64,000 bases of DNA from Lachnospiraceae bacterium AC2031 (GTDB lineage: Bacteria; Bacillota; Clostridia; Lachnospirales; Lachnospiraceae): assembly GCA_000687975.1 (NCBI GenBank), contig JIAB01000001.1:1612001-1676000 (forward strand). Direction: 5' to 3'. This document shows positions 1 to 7,909 of this stretch, in pieces; position 1 is the stretch's first letter, and each line of letters begins with the position of its first letter. Under the pieces are notes generated by a model, which did not search any database, was not told the origin of the DNA, and worked only from the letters and a program-made list of their open reading frames with translations. The translations under genes were made by a program, and so were the position numbers.

Positions 1-2302
1 GATTTTTTTGAACAACCGGACTAATCTCAAAAAATCCAATAGAAAACATCGGAATAGGTCTAACATTTATAGGCGAGAATCCAATCTTATTTTCATAATC
101 TTTTTGTATCAACAATAATGCTGTTTTTACTTTATTTATATTACTATCTTCATCACTAACAGGAGATCCAAAAATATAGGAAAAATTCTCAGCATCTAAT
201 AGCATCGCATTTCTTTTTTTTGTGAAATCCTTTCTTTTCCCACCTTTTATACCTTGTTGATATAATTCATCTATTTTTTCAATCACCTTAATCAACTGAT
301 AATGTTGAATCGTTGATAATCCATGTAATCTATTAATATGTTTAAAGTCTTTTGAATTATAGTGATAATATGCCTCTCCAACCAAATCATTTCTTCTAGC
401 AGCTCTTCCTATTTCCTGAACATAATCACAAACATTACCAGTAGGAGCAAAATGAACAACCAACTCTATATCATTAATATCTATACCCATTCCAAAAGCT
501 TTTGTGGCTAACATCACCAATTTTTTCTTTGAATAAAAATCCTCATAATTTTCCTGTTTTTCTTCTTTTTTTAGAGTACCATAATATTTTGCGATATGCT
601 CCACTTCTCGTCTGTTTTTTAGAAATTCATAACATCTTTCTATTAGTGCAACGGTCGGAAAATATATCAAAGTCTTTTTATTTGTTATTATCGCACGTTT
701 CAATATTTGTTCCACTTGTTCGAATTTATCCTGCTCATATTCTGAACGTGCTCCTTTTTCTTTCTTTGAATCATCTATAACAATTGTGATATCTTTTCGC
801 TTTATATACCCCAAGTATGTAATAGGATTTATCATATGCAAGCTATTTATTGTTTCTGTATACATATCTTCTATGCCATGGAATATCGCTGTTGCAGTAA
901 ACGTTGCTATCACAAATGATCTATGTTTATTCTCAATTTGTTTTTTACGAAGTTTTTTAATATGATCTCCCAAATACCAGTAATCCGGTCTGAACTGCTT
1001 TCCCCACGTAGTCACAATATGTGCTTCATCGATTACTATCATACCAATTGTTCGATTTCCGATCAGCTGTTCTACATCACTTCTACTAAGTAATGTTTCT
1101 GGAGAAATATATAAAATGTGATATTTTCCTTCAGAAACCTTATCTATAATATCTTGTTTTATTATCGGTGAAATATCAGAATTAATAGTCTTCGCATATT
1201 TGTAATTAACCATTTCAAGATTTTTGACCTGATCATTCATCAAACCAATTAGGGGAGATATCACAATTGTCAATAAATTATATTTCTCTGCCAAATAAAT
1301 AGCTGGCACCTGAAACATTACTGATTTCCCCCCACCAGTAGGCGCAGTAACAAATACATCTCTAAAAGCTTTGTCTTCTCCACAGTTCTCTACTTGTTCA
1401 ACAAGATTAGATACAATTGCTTCTTGAGACACCTTTATAACTTTTTTATTTCCATCTTCTAATTCCCTCATATCGTAAACCGATATATCGCGATATGATT
1501 CATATCCCCAATATTTTTTTAAGATATCACTATATTCTTCTCTGTGTTCATATTGATTATCTACCTCTTGAATTTGAGCGTAGTAAACATCAGAATAATC
1601 TTTCCAATAATAGGAAACTAGAGCAATGTGTTCTTTAAGACGATTTATATCGCCCGTATAATTGCTTATTCTCACATATAATTCATCAGGAGTATCAAAT
1701 AAGCGTTTAATAAAATCTAAATAATCAGATTCCTCTATCAAATCACAATCAACAATATCATCATTCGTAATTGTTGGTTGTAGGAGTTTTTCATAATCAA
1801 ATAGATTAACAACTATAACTTTATTATTTGATAAGACAGCCGGTTCACTATATACTCCCAACAAATAACCATTAAACTCTTTAAGGCCTTCAAAAATAGA
1901 AATATATTCATCTATATCACCAATAACTGTTTCATCATTCTCATCAATATCTGACTCTTCAAAATGATATAACAAGCCTTTCTTTACTTCGTCAGAAAAA
2001 CAGTCTTCAACAGGATATTGCTCCATATATAGATTATTATTTAATATGTAAATGTCTTTATACTGTGATACGATAAAATCTGCCATCAGAATAAATTCTT
2101 CATAAGTAATATATGTTCTTTTACTGTACAGTGACATAAAGTACTGCATTTTATTATCAACAACTTTATCTAATTCAATCTTTGTAATACTACTATCAAC
2201 TACAGAGATAGGAATACCCTTAAGTACTACAATTGTTTTCTCATCAACAACAATATCTTTCAATTTTTCATTTATTTGGTTTTTTATTATTGAATCGCCC
2301 AT
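1..2302 (-). CDS. RecQ-like DEAD/DEAH-box helicase, C-terminus cut by window edge
   Basis: Superfamily 2 DNA helicase expected to unwind DNA with ATP. About 767 residues are visible; the frame is open to position 1, so the 3' end lies outside. Helicase motifs in order: a RecQ-type aromatic motif (YWGYESYRD, about 285), Walker A APTGGGKS (320-327), DEAH box (425-428), a TFTATA motif III, the motif V block ATKAFGMGIDI, and motif VI QEIGRAARR (about 629-637). The first ~280 residues match nothing I recognise and are long for RecQ, whose core usually begins near the N-terminus. The ATG lies 8 bp after the sigma gene's stop codon, so the two are surely cotranscribed. The gene is AT-rich compared with the rest of the window. 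Function beyond helicase activity is inference; context suggests defence or mobile-element biology. Confidence 0.88.
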   Translation of the reverse strand, partial: MGDSIIKNQINEKLKDIVVDEKTIVVLKGIPISVVDSSITKIELDKVVDNKMQYFMSLYSKRTYITYEEFILMADFIVSQYKDIYILNNNLYMEQYPVEDCFSDEVKKGLLYHFEESDIDENDETVIGDIDEYISIFEGLKEFNGYLLGVYSEPAVLSNNKVIVVNLFDYEKLLQPTITNDDIVDCDLIEESDYLDFIKRLFDTPDELYVRISNYTGDINRLKEHIALVSYYWKDYSDVYYAQIQEVDNQYEHREEYSDILKKYWGYESYRDISVYDMRELEDGNKKVIKVSQEAIVSNLVEQVENCGEDKAFRDVFVTAPTGGGKSVMFQVPAIYLAEKYNLLTIVISPLIGLMNDQVKNLEMVNYKYAKTINSDISPIIKQDIIDKVSEGKYHILYISPETLLSRSDVEQLIGNRTIGMIVIDEAHIVTTWGKQFRPDYWYLGDHIKKLRKKQIENKHRSFVIATFTATAIFHGIEDMYTETINSLHMINPITYLGYIKRKDITIVIDDSKKEKGARSEYEQDKFEQVEQILKRAIITNKKTLIYFPTVALIERCYEFLKNRREVEHIAKYYGTLKKEEKQENYEDFYSKKKLVMLATKAFGMGIDINDIELVVHFAPTGNVCDYVQEIGRAARRNDLVGEAYYHYNSKDFKHINRLHGLSTIQHYQLIKVIEKIDELYQQGIKGGKRKDFTKKRNAMLLDAENFSYIFGSPVSDEDSNINKVKTALLLIQKDYENKIGFSPINVRPIPMFSIGFFEISPVVQKN

Positions 2303-2310
2303 ATTTTCCC

Positions 2311-3408
2311 CTACTCATCTAAAAAATCTTTATATTTTTTTGCTCGCTTATTTCTTCTTAGTTTTCCCAAAGCTTTTGCTTCGATCTGTCTTATTCTTTC
2401 TCTTGTGACATCAAATCGTTCTCCAATTTCTTCTAAAGTATGTTCCCTTCCATCTACAAGACCAAACCTCATTTTTATCACTTCTTGTTCCCTTGGTTTA
2501 AGTGATTCTATAGCTTCTTCTAAGGCTTGTCTCAGAACACTACTATATACTATTTCCTCTACCGTCAAAGAATCCTTATCCTCAATCAATTCTCCCAACT
2601 CAGTTTCTTCATCTTCTCCAACATAAGAATTTAATGAGGAATATGATAAAAAATTCTTTCTTAAAATCAAACATTCCCTTACATTTTCAACCGGCATAGA
2701 CAATTCTTCAGAAATTCTTTCAATTCTCTCGTCTAGATTCAATCCCTGAATCATAAAAGTATTATCATATCTTGCAACCTTATTGATTCTCTCCATCATA
2801 TGAACAGGGATTCTGATTGCAAATCCGTTATCCATTATTTCTCTTGAAATAGCTTGTTTAATCCACCATACTGCATAAGTACTAAACGAATTACCTAGTT
2901 CTGCATTGAATTTTTTTGCCGCCTTTATCAATCCAAAAAATCCCACTTGTTTCAAATCTTCATAATCTAATCTATTACCATATCTTTTCTGATATTTTGA
3001 TACATATTTATCAACCAAACGTTCATTTTTAACACATAAATCTTGTTCCGCCTGTTTGTTCCCCTGCTGTATCATTATACAAAGCAGATTATTCGATTGT
3101 TTAACAACCTTTTTTTCTTCCAAGAATTGAACAGAGTTTTCATCTATTCCTTGATCTTTAAAAATCGTTTCATCATATAGCACCTCAAAGCTATCTTCAC
3201 TCTCTTCTTCGACATCTAAAACAAATGACTCGGTCTCTTTTAGTTCTTCCTCGTCAATTAAGTCTATCCCATTTTCAAATAAAATATCAGCTGCGCGATA
3301 TTGTTCCTTAATAGATAGCATATCAAATATTTTAGAGAATTGATTGTACGTGATACAACCATCCTGTACGTATGGTTCAGCCATACTAATAATGATATCC
3401 GTATTCAT
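2311..3408 (-). CDS. RpoD-like sigma-70 factor embedded between two helicases
   Basis: A 365-residue sigma-70 protein, not an ECF type. Residues 18-54 (ITYNQFSKIFDML...GIDLIDEEE) resemble sigma region 1.1 of primary sigmas; an acidic stretch follows. Region 2 runs about 115-200 with DLKQVGFFGLIKAAKKF and FSTYAVWWIKQAISREI, the -10 recognition and melting segments. Region 4.2 (323-365) reads TLEEIGERFDVTRERIRQIE and ends KDFLDE, as in RpoD. The ATG at 3408 is preceded by GGGAGG about 8 nt upstream; an in-frame ATG 12 codons earlier lacks one and would overlap the previous gene. It sits 16 bp after the NERD-helicase gene and 8 bp before the RecQ-like gene. A housekeeping-type sigma in a helicase operon is unusual. 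It may drive its own operon or redirect polymerase; that is inference. Confidence 0.9.
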   Translation of the reverse strand: MNTDIIISMAEPYVQDGCITYNQFSKIFDMLSIKEQYRAADILFENGIDLIDEEELKETESFVLDVEEESEDSFEVLYDETIFKDQGIDENSVQFLEEKKVVKQSNNLLCIMIQQGNKQAEQDLCVKNERLVDKYVSKYQKRYGNRLDYEDLKQVGFFGLIKAAKKFNAELGNSFSTYAVWWIKQAISREIMDNGFAIRIPVHMMERINKVARYDNTFMIQGLNLDERIERISEELSMPVENVRECLILRKNFLSYSSLNSYVGEDEETELGELIEDKDSLTVEEIVYSSVLRQALEEAIESLKPREQEVIKMRFGLVDGREHTLEEIGERFDVTRERIRQIEAKALGKLRRNKRAKKYKDFLDE

Positions 3409-3424
3409 GTTCACACCCTCCCAT

Positions 3425-5389
3425 TTAAAATATCCATGACACATAATCAGGACATTTTTCTGAAGCTTTCTTTAAAATTTTAGCTATACTTGATTGAGGA
3501 TTTTTTATCGTAATAATCATTGTATCTATTGCTCGCGTAAATGGAATCATTGACCAGTTATATATATACTTTTTCTTCCTCTCTTCTGGGCTTTCAAGTA
3601 TCAAGGAATCAACTTTTCCATCAATATATTCTTTTTCTTTTTCTTCAATAAACACATCAAAATCAAGGCAAATAACTGTCCATCCTTCTAAGCCTCTAGC
3701 AGAACTATATTGAAGAACTCTCATCTCATCAGTATCAATCGGATATGAATCTCTATTATTACTATTCGTTCCATCCCATAATTCAATCCCTGCATCAGAA
3801 AAACTCTTATATTTTTTAAATTTCGATTCCCCACCCGTTTTTTCTACCATGGACGACGGGACCAAACACAAAAGATCGTATGCTATATTTCCTGCTTCTT
3901 TTATCCGAACAAGTTCCTGGTTGCATATATCAACAATATTCTCTGACGATGTAATAATTACATTTCCACCATACAATTTATTATTTGGGATTATTTTTCC
4001 TCCTAAAGAGCCCATCTCCTGAGAATACTCATTAAGAAACGAAACAATATTCCTTTTTTGCCGTAAACAATATTTTAATTTAATGCTGTTTTTATTCTTT
4101 GAATCAGCCCAATTACATGCGTTTTCATTTCGCACAAACTGATTGCCTCCATCTGCTACAATAATATTCTTTTCATTATATATTTTTAAAATAACTTCCT
4201 TCTCTTTTATACTCCAATCCTGAGCTTCATCCACTAAGACATAATCCCAATTTAACTGGTCATCAGAAAACATCATTTCACGAATTAAATCAATAGATTC
4301 ATCATCATTCAAAAAATCTAATAGCTCATCAAGAACCGCTTCATATTTATTTAGAAATTTATCACCCGACATTTTCCCGTCATATAGTGTTTTATTACAT
4401 AATCTATAAAAATATGAATGTAATGTGTTAATATGCACACAGCTCTCTTCAAATAAATCAGGTAAATCTGCAAGAGCAAATAATCTTCTAATATCCGATA
4501 CTAAGGCCTTATTATATGTCAATATCAAAACCCTTGCCTGTTTTTCATCTACCATTTTTATAGCTGTTTGAATCAAACCAACTGTTTTACCAGTTCCAGC
4601 TCGCCCCCTAAGAATCGAAATTCCACTTTCACAATCAATAGAATAATTATCAACAAACGATTTGTTTGTAATCATTTCTATTCTATTTCTCGTCATTTCT
4701 CCCATAGACTTTTGTGTTCTAGAAAAAAGCGAAAGAGCATTTTGAAATGAATCAAAAGAACCATAATCACAGTTACAATCAAAAACAAAACCAGTCCGTC
4801 GTTTTTGTGGTGTTTTCTGGTCAACTAACAATCTAATCAATTCGTCAAATGTAAATTCAGCACCAATCACGTTTGACGGCATCCTTTTCCCATTAATAGT
4901 TAAAAGATTTGTTATATCCTTAGATGTTATCTGATTAAACCAAATCAAATTTGTTATATATGGCGAAAAGGATATTGTCTGCTCAAAAAAGTTTTTTGCA
5001 GCTATTTTCTGCTTATTTGATTGCAATGTGACACAGTGTTTGCCATTTCCATATCTAACATAAAAATCTGTACCATTTACTTCAACACCAGAAATATCAT
5101 GACTTTTAATTTCTATCGTTGTACAAAAATTTCTTATTTCAACTGAATCATAAATATGTTCATCTTCAAAATAAAAATCTGATTTAACACAGTAATTATT
5201 TAGTTTTCCTATCAAAAATAAATCTACATCTTTTACAGACTGTCCCATTAAAGTAGCGCTTGCAAATAAAACAATTTCTCCTGTCACCGATTCTGGCAAG
5301 CTGTCTAATATAATCTTTTTCAATCTATTTGCCGAAACATATTCATCAGATGATTTATCTGCCCCATAAACTGATATTTCTACACTCAT
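3425..5389 (-). CDS. NERD-like nuclease domain fused to SF1 (UvrD-like) helicase
   Basis: A 654-residue ATPase, first gene of a three-gene minus-strand operon. Residues 35-135 look like a NERD/restriction-fold nuclease: VDLFLIG (acidic D near 57), then IEIKS (93-97), the E-x-K pattern, then a Gln-rich helix. SF1 motifs follow: Walker A GRAGTGKT (262-269), LTYNKAL (motif Ia), VDEAQDW (387-391, Walker B), ADGGNQF (motif III), LQYSSARGLEGWTVI (motif V) and PFTRAIDTMII (motif VI). At 654 residues it is shorter than UvrD, with little room for the 1B/2B insertions. The ATG at 5389 is chosen because GGAGAGG lies 8 nt upstream; an adjacent GTG is the alternative start. Likely acts on DNA, perhaps foreign DNA; the substrate is unknown. 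Confidence 0.85.
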   Translation of the reverse strand: MSVEISVYGADKSSDEYVSANRLKKIILDSLPESVTGEIVLFASATLMGQSVKDVDLFLIGKLNNYCVKSDFYFEDEHIYDSVEIRNFCTTIEIKSHDISGVEVNGTDFYVRYGNGKHCVTLQSNKQKIAAKNFFEQTISFSPYITNLIWFNQITSKDITNLLTINGKRMPSNVIGAEFTFDELIRLLVDQKTPQKRRTGFVFDCNCDYGSFDSFQNALSLFSRTQKSMGEMTRNRIEMITNKSFVDNYSIDCESGISILRGRAGTGKTVGLIQTAIKMVDEKQARVLILTYNKALVSDIRRLFALADLPDLFEESCVHINTLHSYFYRLCNKTLYDGKMSGDKFLNKYEAVLDELLDFLNDDESIDLIREMMFSDDQLNWDYVLVDEAQDWSIKEKEVILKIYNEKNIIVADGGNQFVRNENACNWADSKNKNSIKLKYCLRQKRNIVSFLNEYSQEMGSLGGKIIPNNKLYGGNVIITSSENIVDICNQELVRIKEAGNIAYDLLCLVPSSMVEKTGGESKFKKYKSFSDAGIELWDGTNSNNRDSYPIDTDEMRVLQYSSARGLEGWTVICLDFDVFIEEKEKEYIDGKVDSLILESPEERKKKYIYNWSMIPFTRAIDTMIITIKNPQSSIAKILKKASEKCPDYVSWIF

Positions 5390-5435
5390 CACTTTATCCT
5401 CTCCAAATAATTTCTATATTCAATCTTTATCAAAA

Positions 5436-5479
5436 AAAGAAATAGAAGCCGGTATCAATGTACAAACTTCTATTTCTTT
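5436..5479 (-). terminator. Intrinsic terminator upstream of helicase operon
   Basis: Perfect 13-bp inverted arms (AAAGAAATAGAAG and its complement) around an 18-nt loop; on the minus strand the second arm runs into a T-run at 5435-5432. It would stop transcription entering the NERD-helicase operon from upstream. Confidence 0.7.
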
Positions 5480-5648
5480 ACACACGAAAAATAGATATTA
5501 TTAATATTTTCAAATCGGTTTTTGTTTTTATATGCCCCCATAACAACACACCACCTTTGTAAATATTCAATACTTTTCAAATTATATCATATTTCAGCTA
5601 TATTTTATACGGTTTTTGCCCCTACAAAAGCCATTAACCAAATAAAAA

Positions 5649-5675
5649 CCAGACCTACCCTAGTCGTAGATCTGG
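5649..5675 (-). terminator. Hairpin terminator inside 71-bp repeat copy 1
   Basis: Ten-base stem (CCAGATCTAC pairing with GTAGGTCTGG, one G-U pair) and a short loop, followed on the minus strand by five T's. The same hairpin recurs in the second repeat copy. Confidence 0.65.
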
Positions 5676-5721
5676 TTTCACTACCTCCTGTATTATTTTG
5701 TCATGATAATCAGGCCTGTCT
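5651..5721 (-). repeat. 71-bp dispersed repeat, copy 1
   Basis: About 92 percent identical by eye to 7810-7879. Read on the minus strand it contains AGGAGG, then a start codon (here GTG), then codons for KPDLRLG, then the terminator hairpin. In this copy a stop follows after eight codons. One extra C distinguishes it from copy 2. Origin unknown; possibly the debris of a small mobile or coding element. Confidence 0.75.
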
Positions 5722-5782
5722 ATATAACAATATTTGAAGAAAAATATCCCTTAAAAATCAGAAAAAACGCTTTTTTGAAAAA

Positions 5783-5831
5783 GGACAAAGTCTGGGAACG
5801 CCCTATTTATAAGGTTCCCGCGACTTTGTCC
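5783..5831 (-). terminator. Strong intrinsic terminator after PLD fossil
   Basis: Inverted repeat with outer arms GGACAAAGTC/GACTTTGTCC and inner GGGAAC/GTTCCC; on the minus strand it is followed by TTTTT. It lies 14 bp downstream of the stop codon of the PLD-helicase remnant. Confidence 0.8.
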
Positions 5832-5844
5832 CTATTATGACATA

Positions 5845-6159
5845 TTACCCGGTTGCTGATATAAGTAACGCTTTATCTTCCCACAGTGCATCAAAAGCCG
5901 ACTGAATGTTCTTAAACATTTCACCTTCGGCTGTTGAAACCATTTTAGTATTCCACTCTTTATTAACAGAGAGCGCTTTTCCTGTCATGTTGGAACTACC
6001 AATAATAAAGGTATATGGTTCGTCACGCCTAAAGATGTATCCCTTTGTATGATCATTTGATATGAAATCCGGTTTATATGCTGCACTTGATTTATTTGCT
6101 GAATCAATAAATGCAGTGGTTGCACCGGATAAGAATCTCTTCCGCAGTATTCTTCCCAA
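5845..6159 (-). pseudogene. Remnant of PLD-type helicase (phospholipase D-like domain fragment)
   Basis: A 104-codon fragment. The stretch DHTKGYIFRRDEPYTFIIG, SSNMTGKAL, then KEWNTK is the H-x-K...S-S-N-x(n)-W-N signature of the PLD nuclease domain at the N-terminus of some DEAD/DEAH (SSL2-like) defence helicases. The part before the H-x-K motif is shortened and the whole helicase portion is absent; the fragment ends with a stop and a terminator. The first ATG falls 12 bp after the stop of the preceding membrane protein. It could be translated, but a half PLD domain is unlikely to be active alone. Its presence next to the NERD/sigma/RecQ operon suggests the area has lost other helicase-type genes. 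Confidence 0.65.
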
Positions 6160-6171
6160 GATTTCTGATAT

Positions 6172-7428
6172 CTATTTAAGTTCAATATATCCGGTCGAGA
6201 AATCATTACTTGGGTCTACCGGATCCGAAAGGCTAAAGGACACTTCGACTTTTGAATCGGCCGAGCGTTTTCTAAATTCATCTCCCAGGCCATTAACTGA
6301 GTCATGATGAAGAGTATAGCCTGCGGGAAGCCCGGAATTATAAAGGACATACGAGTTGCAAGCTTCTCCATCTATCTTCATATTTGTATCATCGATGTAA
6401 TAATTATTCTCTGAGATATTATCAATCCATAATTCATATCCGTATTCACTATTTTCTTTCTCAATAGATCTGATGCGTATCTTATCATTTTCAAAGATAA
6501 CACTACCCTTGTCCTTATCTTTAGTTATGACAGTATAACCCTCATCATTAAGCTTGAAAGTTTCCATACTGGTTTTTTCATAGATATCGCCTTCCTCATT
6601 TCTAAGACCGACTTCACCTATAACCATTTCATCTATTGAGTCAAACCATTCACCATAAACACTTTCATAATATGTTACTTCTGAATTTCCTCTAAATTCA
6701 CTGCTCGTGTAGATATAATCTCTATATTTACACCGACCATTGATACCGACACATTTTAAAGTAAAACGAACTGGTTCCTTTCTTTTGTTTTTCAGCGTAA
6801 AGCCTACTCGATAAGAATAATCTTGATCATTATATTCTCCATTGGTTGTATCGGCATATATGCTCACTATTCTTACTGTTACGCCATCCTGATCAAAAAC
6901 CGTTACATCAGGGCTGTCAATAAGAGTGTATTCCTTGTAATTGTAGTCCTTAACAGCTTCATTACCGCGATATTTAGATGTGTTTGTATAAGTAGATGTC
7001 CTTCTATCCATAATCGCGGAATAAACTACTATTAATACAAATACAACCAACAAGGCTATGATTGCGATCCGTATATGTTTCAAAGTCTCAAGGCCTTCCT
7101 TGTGTGCTCTTGAGACAGCATCCTTCGCGGCGGCATCTGCCATTTTTTCAACAGCAGCCTCATCTACTTTGTAACGATGTTTTAGTTCCTTATCATCTCC
7201 GTAGACGGCACCACAGTTAGGACATTTTTTCTCTTTGTCTGTATTTATGATACATCCACAGTAATCACAGGTTATTTGCGGACTTTTGATCCGCATCTTA
7301 GCAGACTTCTTTTCAGCAGTCTTTCTGAATTCCTTTGAACTTAAGATATTAGCCTGTACATACACATATCTAATTATTAAAGAAATAATAATGATCACTA
7401 ATATGACCATCGCAATTATAAGTATCAT
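6172..7428 (-). CDS. Zinc-ribbon membrane protein with extracytoplasmic domain
   Basis: A 418-residue protein of unknown function. Layout: N-terminal membrane segment (2-22); a four-Cys zinc ribbon (CDYCGC...CPNCG, about 54-77); a charged linker; a second membrane segment (about 122-142, IAIIALLVVFVLIVVYSAIM); then roughly 270 residues of predominantly beta-type sequence with two repeated modules of similar flavour (DSPDVTVFDQDGVTVRIVSI and then VIFENDKIRIRSIEKE), like immunoglobulin-type domains facing outside. Such zinc-ribbon/TM/beta proteins are common uncharacterised proteins in Lachnospiraceae. Translation appears coupled to a seven-codon reading frame whose TGA overlaps this ATG; the only good ribosome binding site is the one for that short frame. 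Confidence 0.75.
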   Translation of the reverse strand: MILIIAMVILVIIIISLIIRYVYVQANILSSKEFRKTAEKKSAKMRIKSPQITCDYCGCIINTDKEKKCPNCGAVYGDDKELKHRYKVDEAAVEKMADAAAKDAVSRAHKEGLETLKHIRIAIIALLVVFVLIVVYSAIMDRRTSTYTNTSKYRGNEAVKDYNYKEYTLIDSPDVTVFDQDGVTVRIVSIYADTTNGEYNDQDYSYRVGFTLKNKRKEPVRFTLKCVGINGRCKYRDYIYTSSEFRGNSEVTYYESVYGEWFDSIDEMVIGEVGLRNEEGDIYEKTSMETFKLNDEGYTVITKDKDKGSVIFENDKIRIRSIEKENSEYGYELWIDNISENNYYIDDTNMKIDGEACNSYVLYNSGLPAGYTLHHDSVNGLGDEFRKRSADSKVEVSFSLSDPVDPSNDFSTGYIELK

Positions 7429-7448
7429 CTTTTTTTATCAGGTTTCAT
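7425..7448 (-). CDS. Seven-codon upstream frame overlapping the next start (ATGA)
   Basis: GAAAGGA immediately precedes an ATG that opens seven codons (MKPDKKR) and ends at a TGA sharing bases with the ATG of the zinc-ribbon membrane protein. The arrangement fits translational coupling. The first four residues match those of the frames opened in the 71-bp repeats (M/V-K-P-D), which may be chance. No peptide function is implied. Confidence 0.4.
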   Translation of the reverse strand: MKPDKKR

Positions 7449-7671
7449 TCCTTTCGTTCAATTTATGATTTCTCAACTTATTAATAATCCACACAGAAAC
7501 GGTGCTTCTTATAATACTTTGTGACCATAATATAAAACTTCTGCTGGTTAAGAGCGGTAGGTGCCATCATTGCCATTTTGTTATGATATGAGAAAGATGT
7601 CAATAGATTTCATAGTTCCTTTTTGATAAAATATGTTTTTATATATTCACACTATACAAGCTGTAAAATCA

Positions 7672-7839
7672 TCAAGCGGATCTACATAATAATAAAAAAA
7701 TAGAGCCATGTATGAAAATCACACATCGCTCTTGCAAAACGTTTCCGTTTTTTCGTGTAAATCTATTTTCCCCCTCTGAGAACCAAAAGTCAATCTCTTT
7801 TTCGATAAAAGACCTACCTAGTCGTAGATCTGGTTTCAT
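7672..7839 (-). CDS. Doubtful 55-codon frame opened by repeat copy 2
   Basis: Begins MKPDLRLGRSFIEKEIDFWF and continues with charged, protein-like composition (SEGENRFTRKNGNV) before a hydrophobic tail encoded by the terminator hairpin. AGGAGG lies two bases before the ATG, which is too close for good initiation. In repeat copy 1 the equivalent frame stops after eight codons. It may be the decayed start of a once longer gene carried by the repeat. I do not recognise the family. Confidence 0.2.
   Translation of the reverse strand: MKPDLRLGRSFIEKEIDFWFSEGENRFTRKNGNVLQERCVIFIHGSIFLLLCRSA
7702..7733 (-). terminator. Intrinsic terminator
   Basis: AGAGCgATGTgTGA pairs with its near-complement across a TTTT loop; on the minus strand a T-run (TATTTTTTTATT) follows. 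Second of two terminators downstream of the GNAT gene. Confidence 0.7.
7806..7831 (-). terminator. Terminator hairpin in repeat copy 2
   Basis: AGATCTAC pairs with GTAGGTCT, followed by TTTT on the minus strand; positioned about 80 bp after the GNAT stop codon at the end of the MarR operon. Confidence 0.55.
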
Positions 7840-7879
7840 TACCTCCTGTATTATTTTGCTATGTTAATCAGGCCAGCCT
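7810..7879 (-). repeat. 71-bp dispersed repeat, copy 2
   Basis: Near-identical to 5651-5721, with one base fewer in the loop and an ATG instead of GTG after AGGAGG. Both copies are oriented the same way on the minus strand and both carry the terminator hairpin. They bracket the PLD fossil and the zinc-ribbon membrane gene. Confidence 0.75.
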
Positions 7880-7909
7880 TTACTCTTCCCCCCTAAATGT
7901 CTTCTGCAT

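Larger units (their letters stand above)
5390..5844. other. Gene-free stretch packed with three minus-strand terminators
   Basis: No credible gene. On the minus strand a transcript from the PLD fossil side would meet, in order, hairpins at 5831-5783, 5675-5649 and 5479-5436, each followed by a T-run. They insulate the NERD-helicase operon from upstream transcription. One copy of the 71-bp repeat is included. The operon's promoter must lie between about 5390 and 5435, but I could not pick a convincing -35/-10 pair. Confidence 0.7.
7449..7909. other. Intergenic stretch with two terminators and 71-bp repeat copy 2
   Basis: No firm gene. It holds the 3' end signals of the MarR operon (hairpins at 7831-7806 and 7733-7702), repeat copy 2, and presumably the promoter of the zinc-ribbon membrane gene between 7449 and 7690. 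A 55-codon frame (7839-7672) starts in the repeat but has a start only two bases from its AGGAGG and runs through the second terminator, so it is listed separately with low confidence. Confidence 0.6.

Noticed and set aside
502-780. 92-codon plus-strand open frame
   Set aside because: It lies antisense inside the RecQ-like helicase, whose motifs are continuous on the other strand; no ribosome binding site and low-complexity hydrophobic product.
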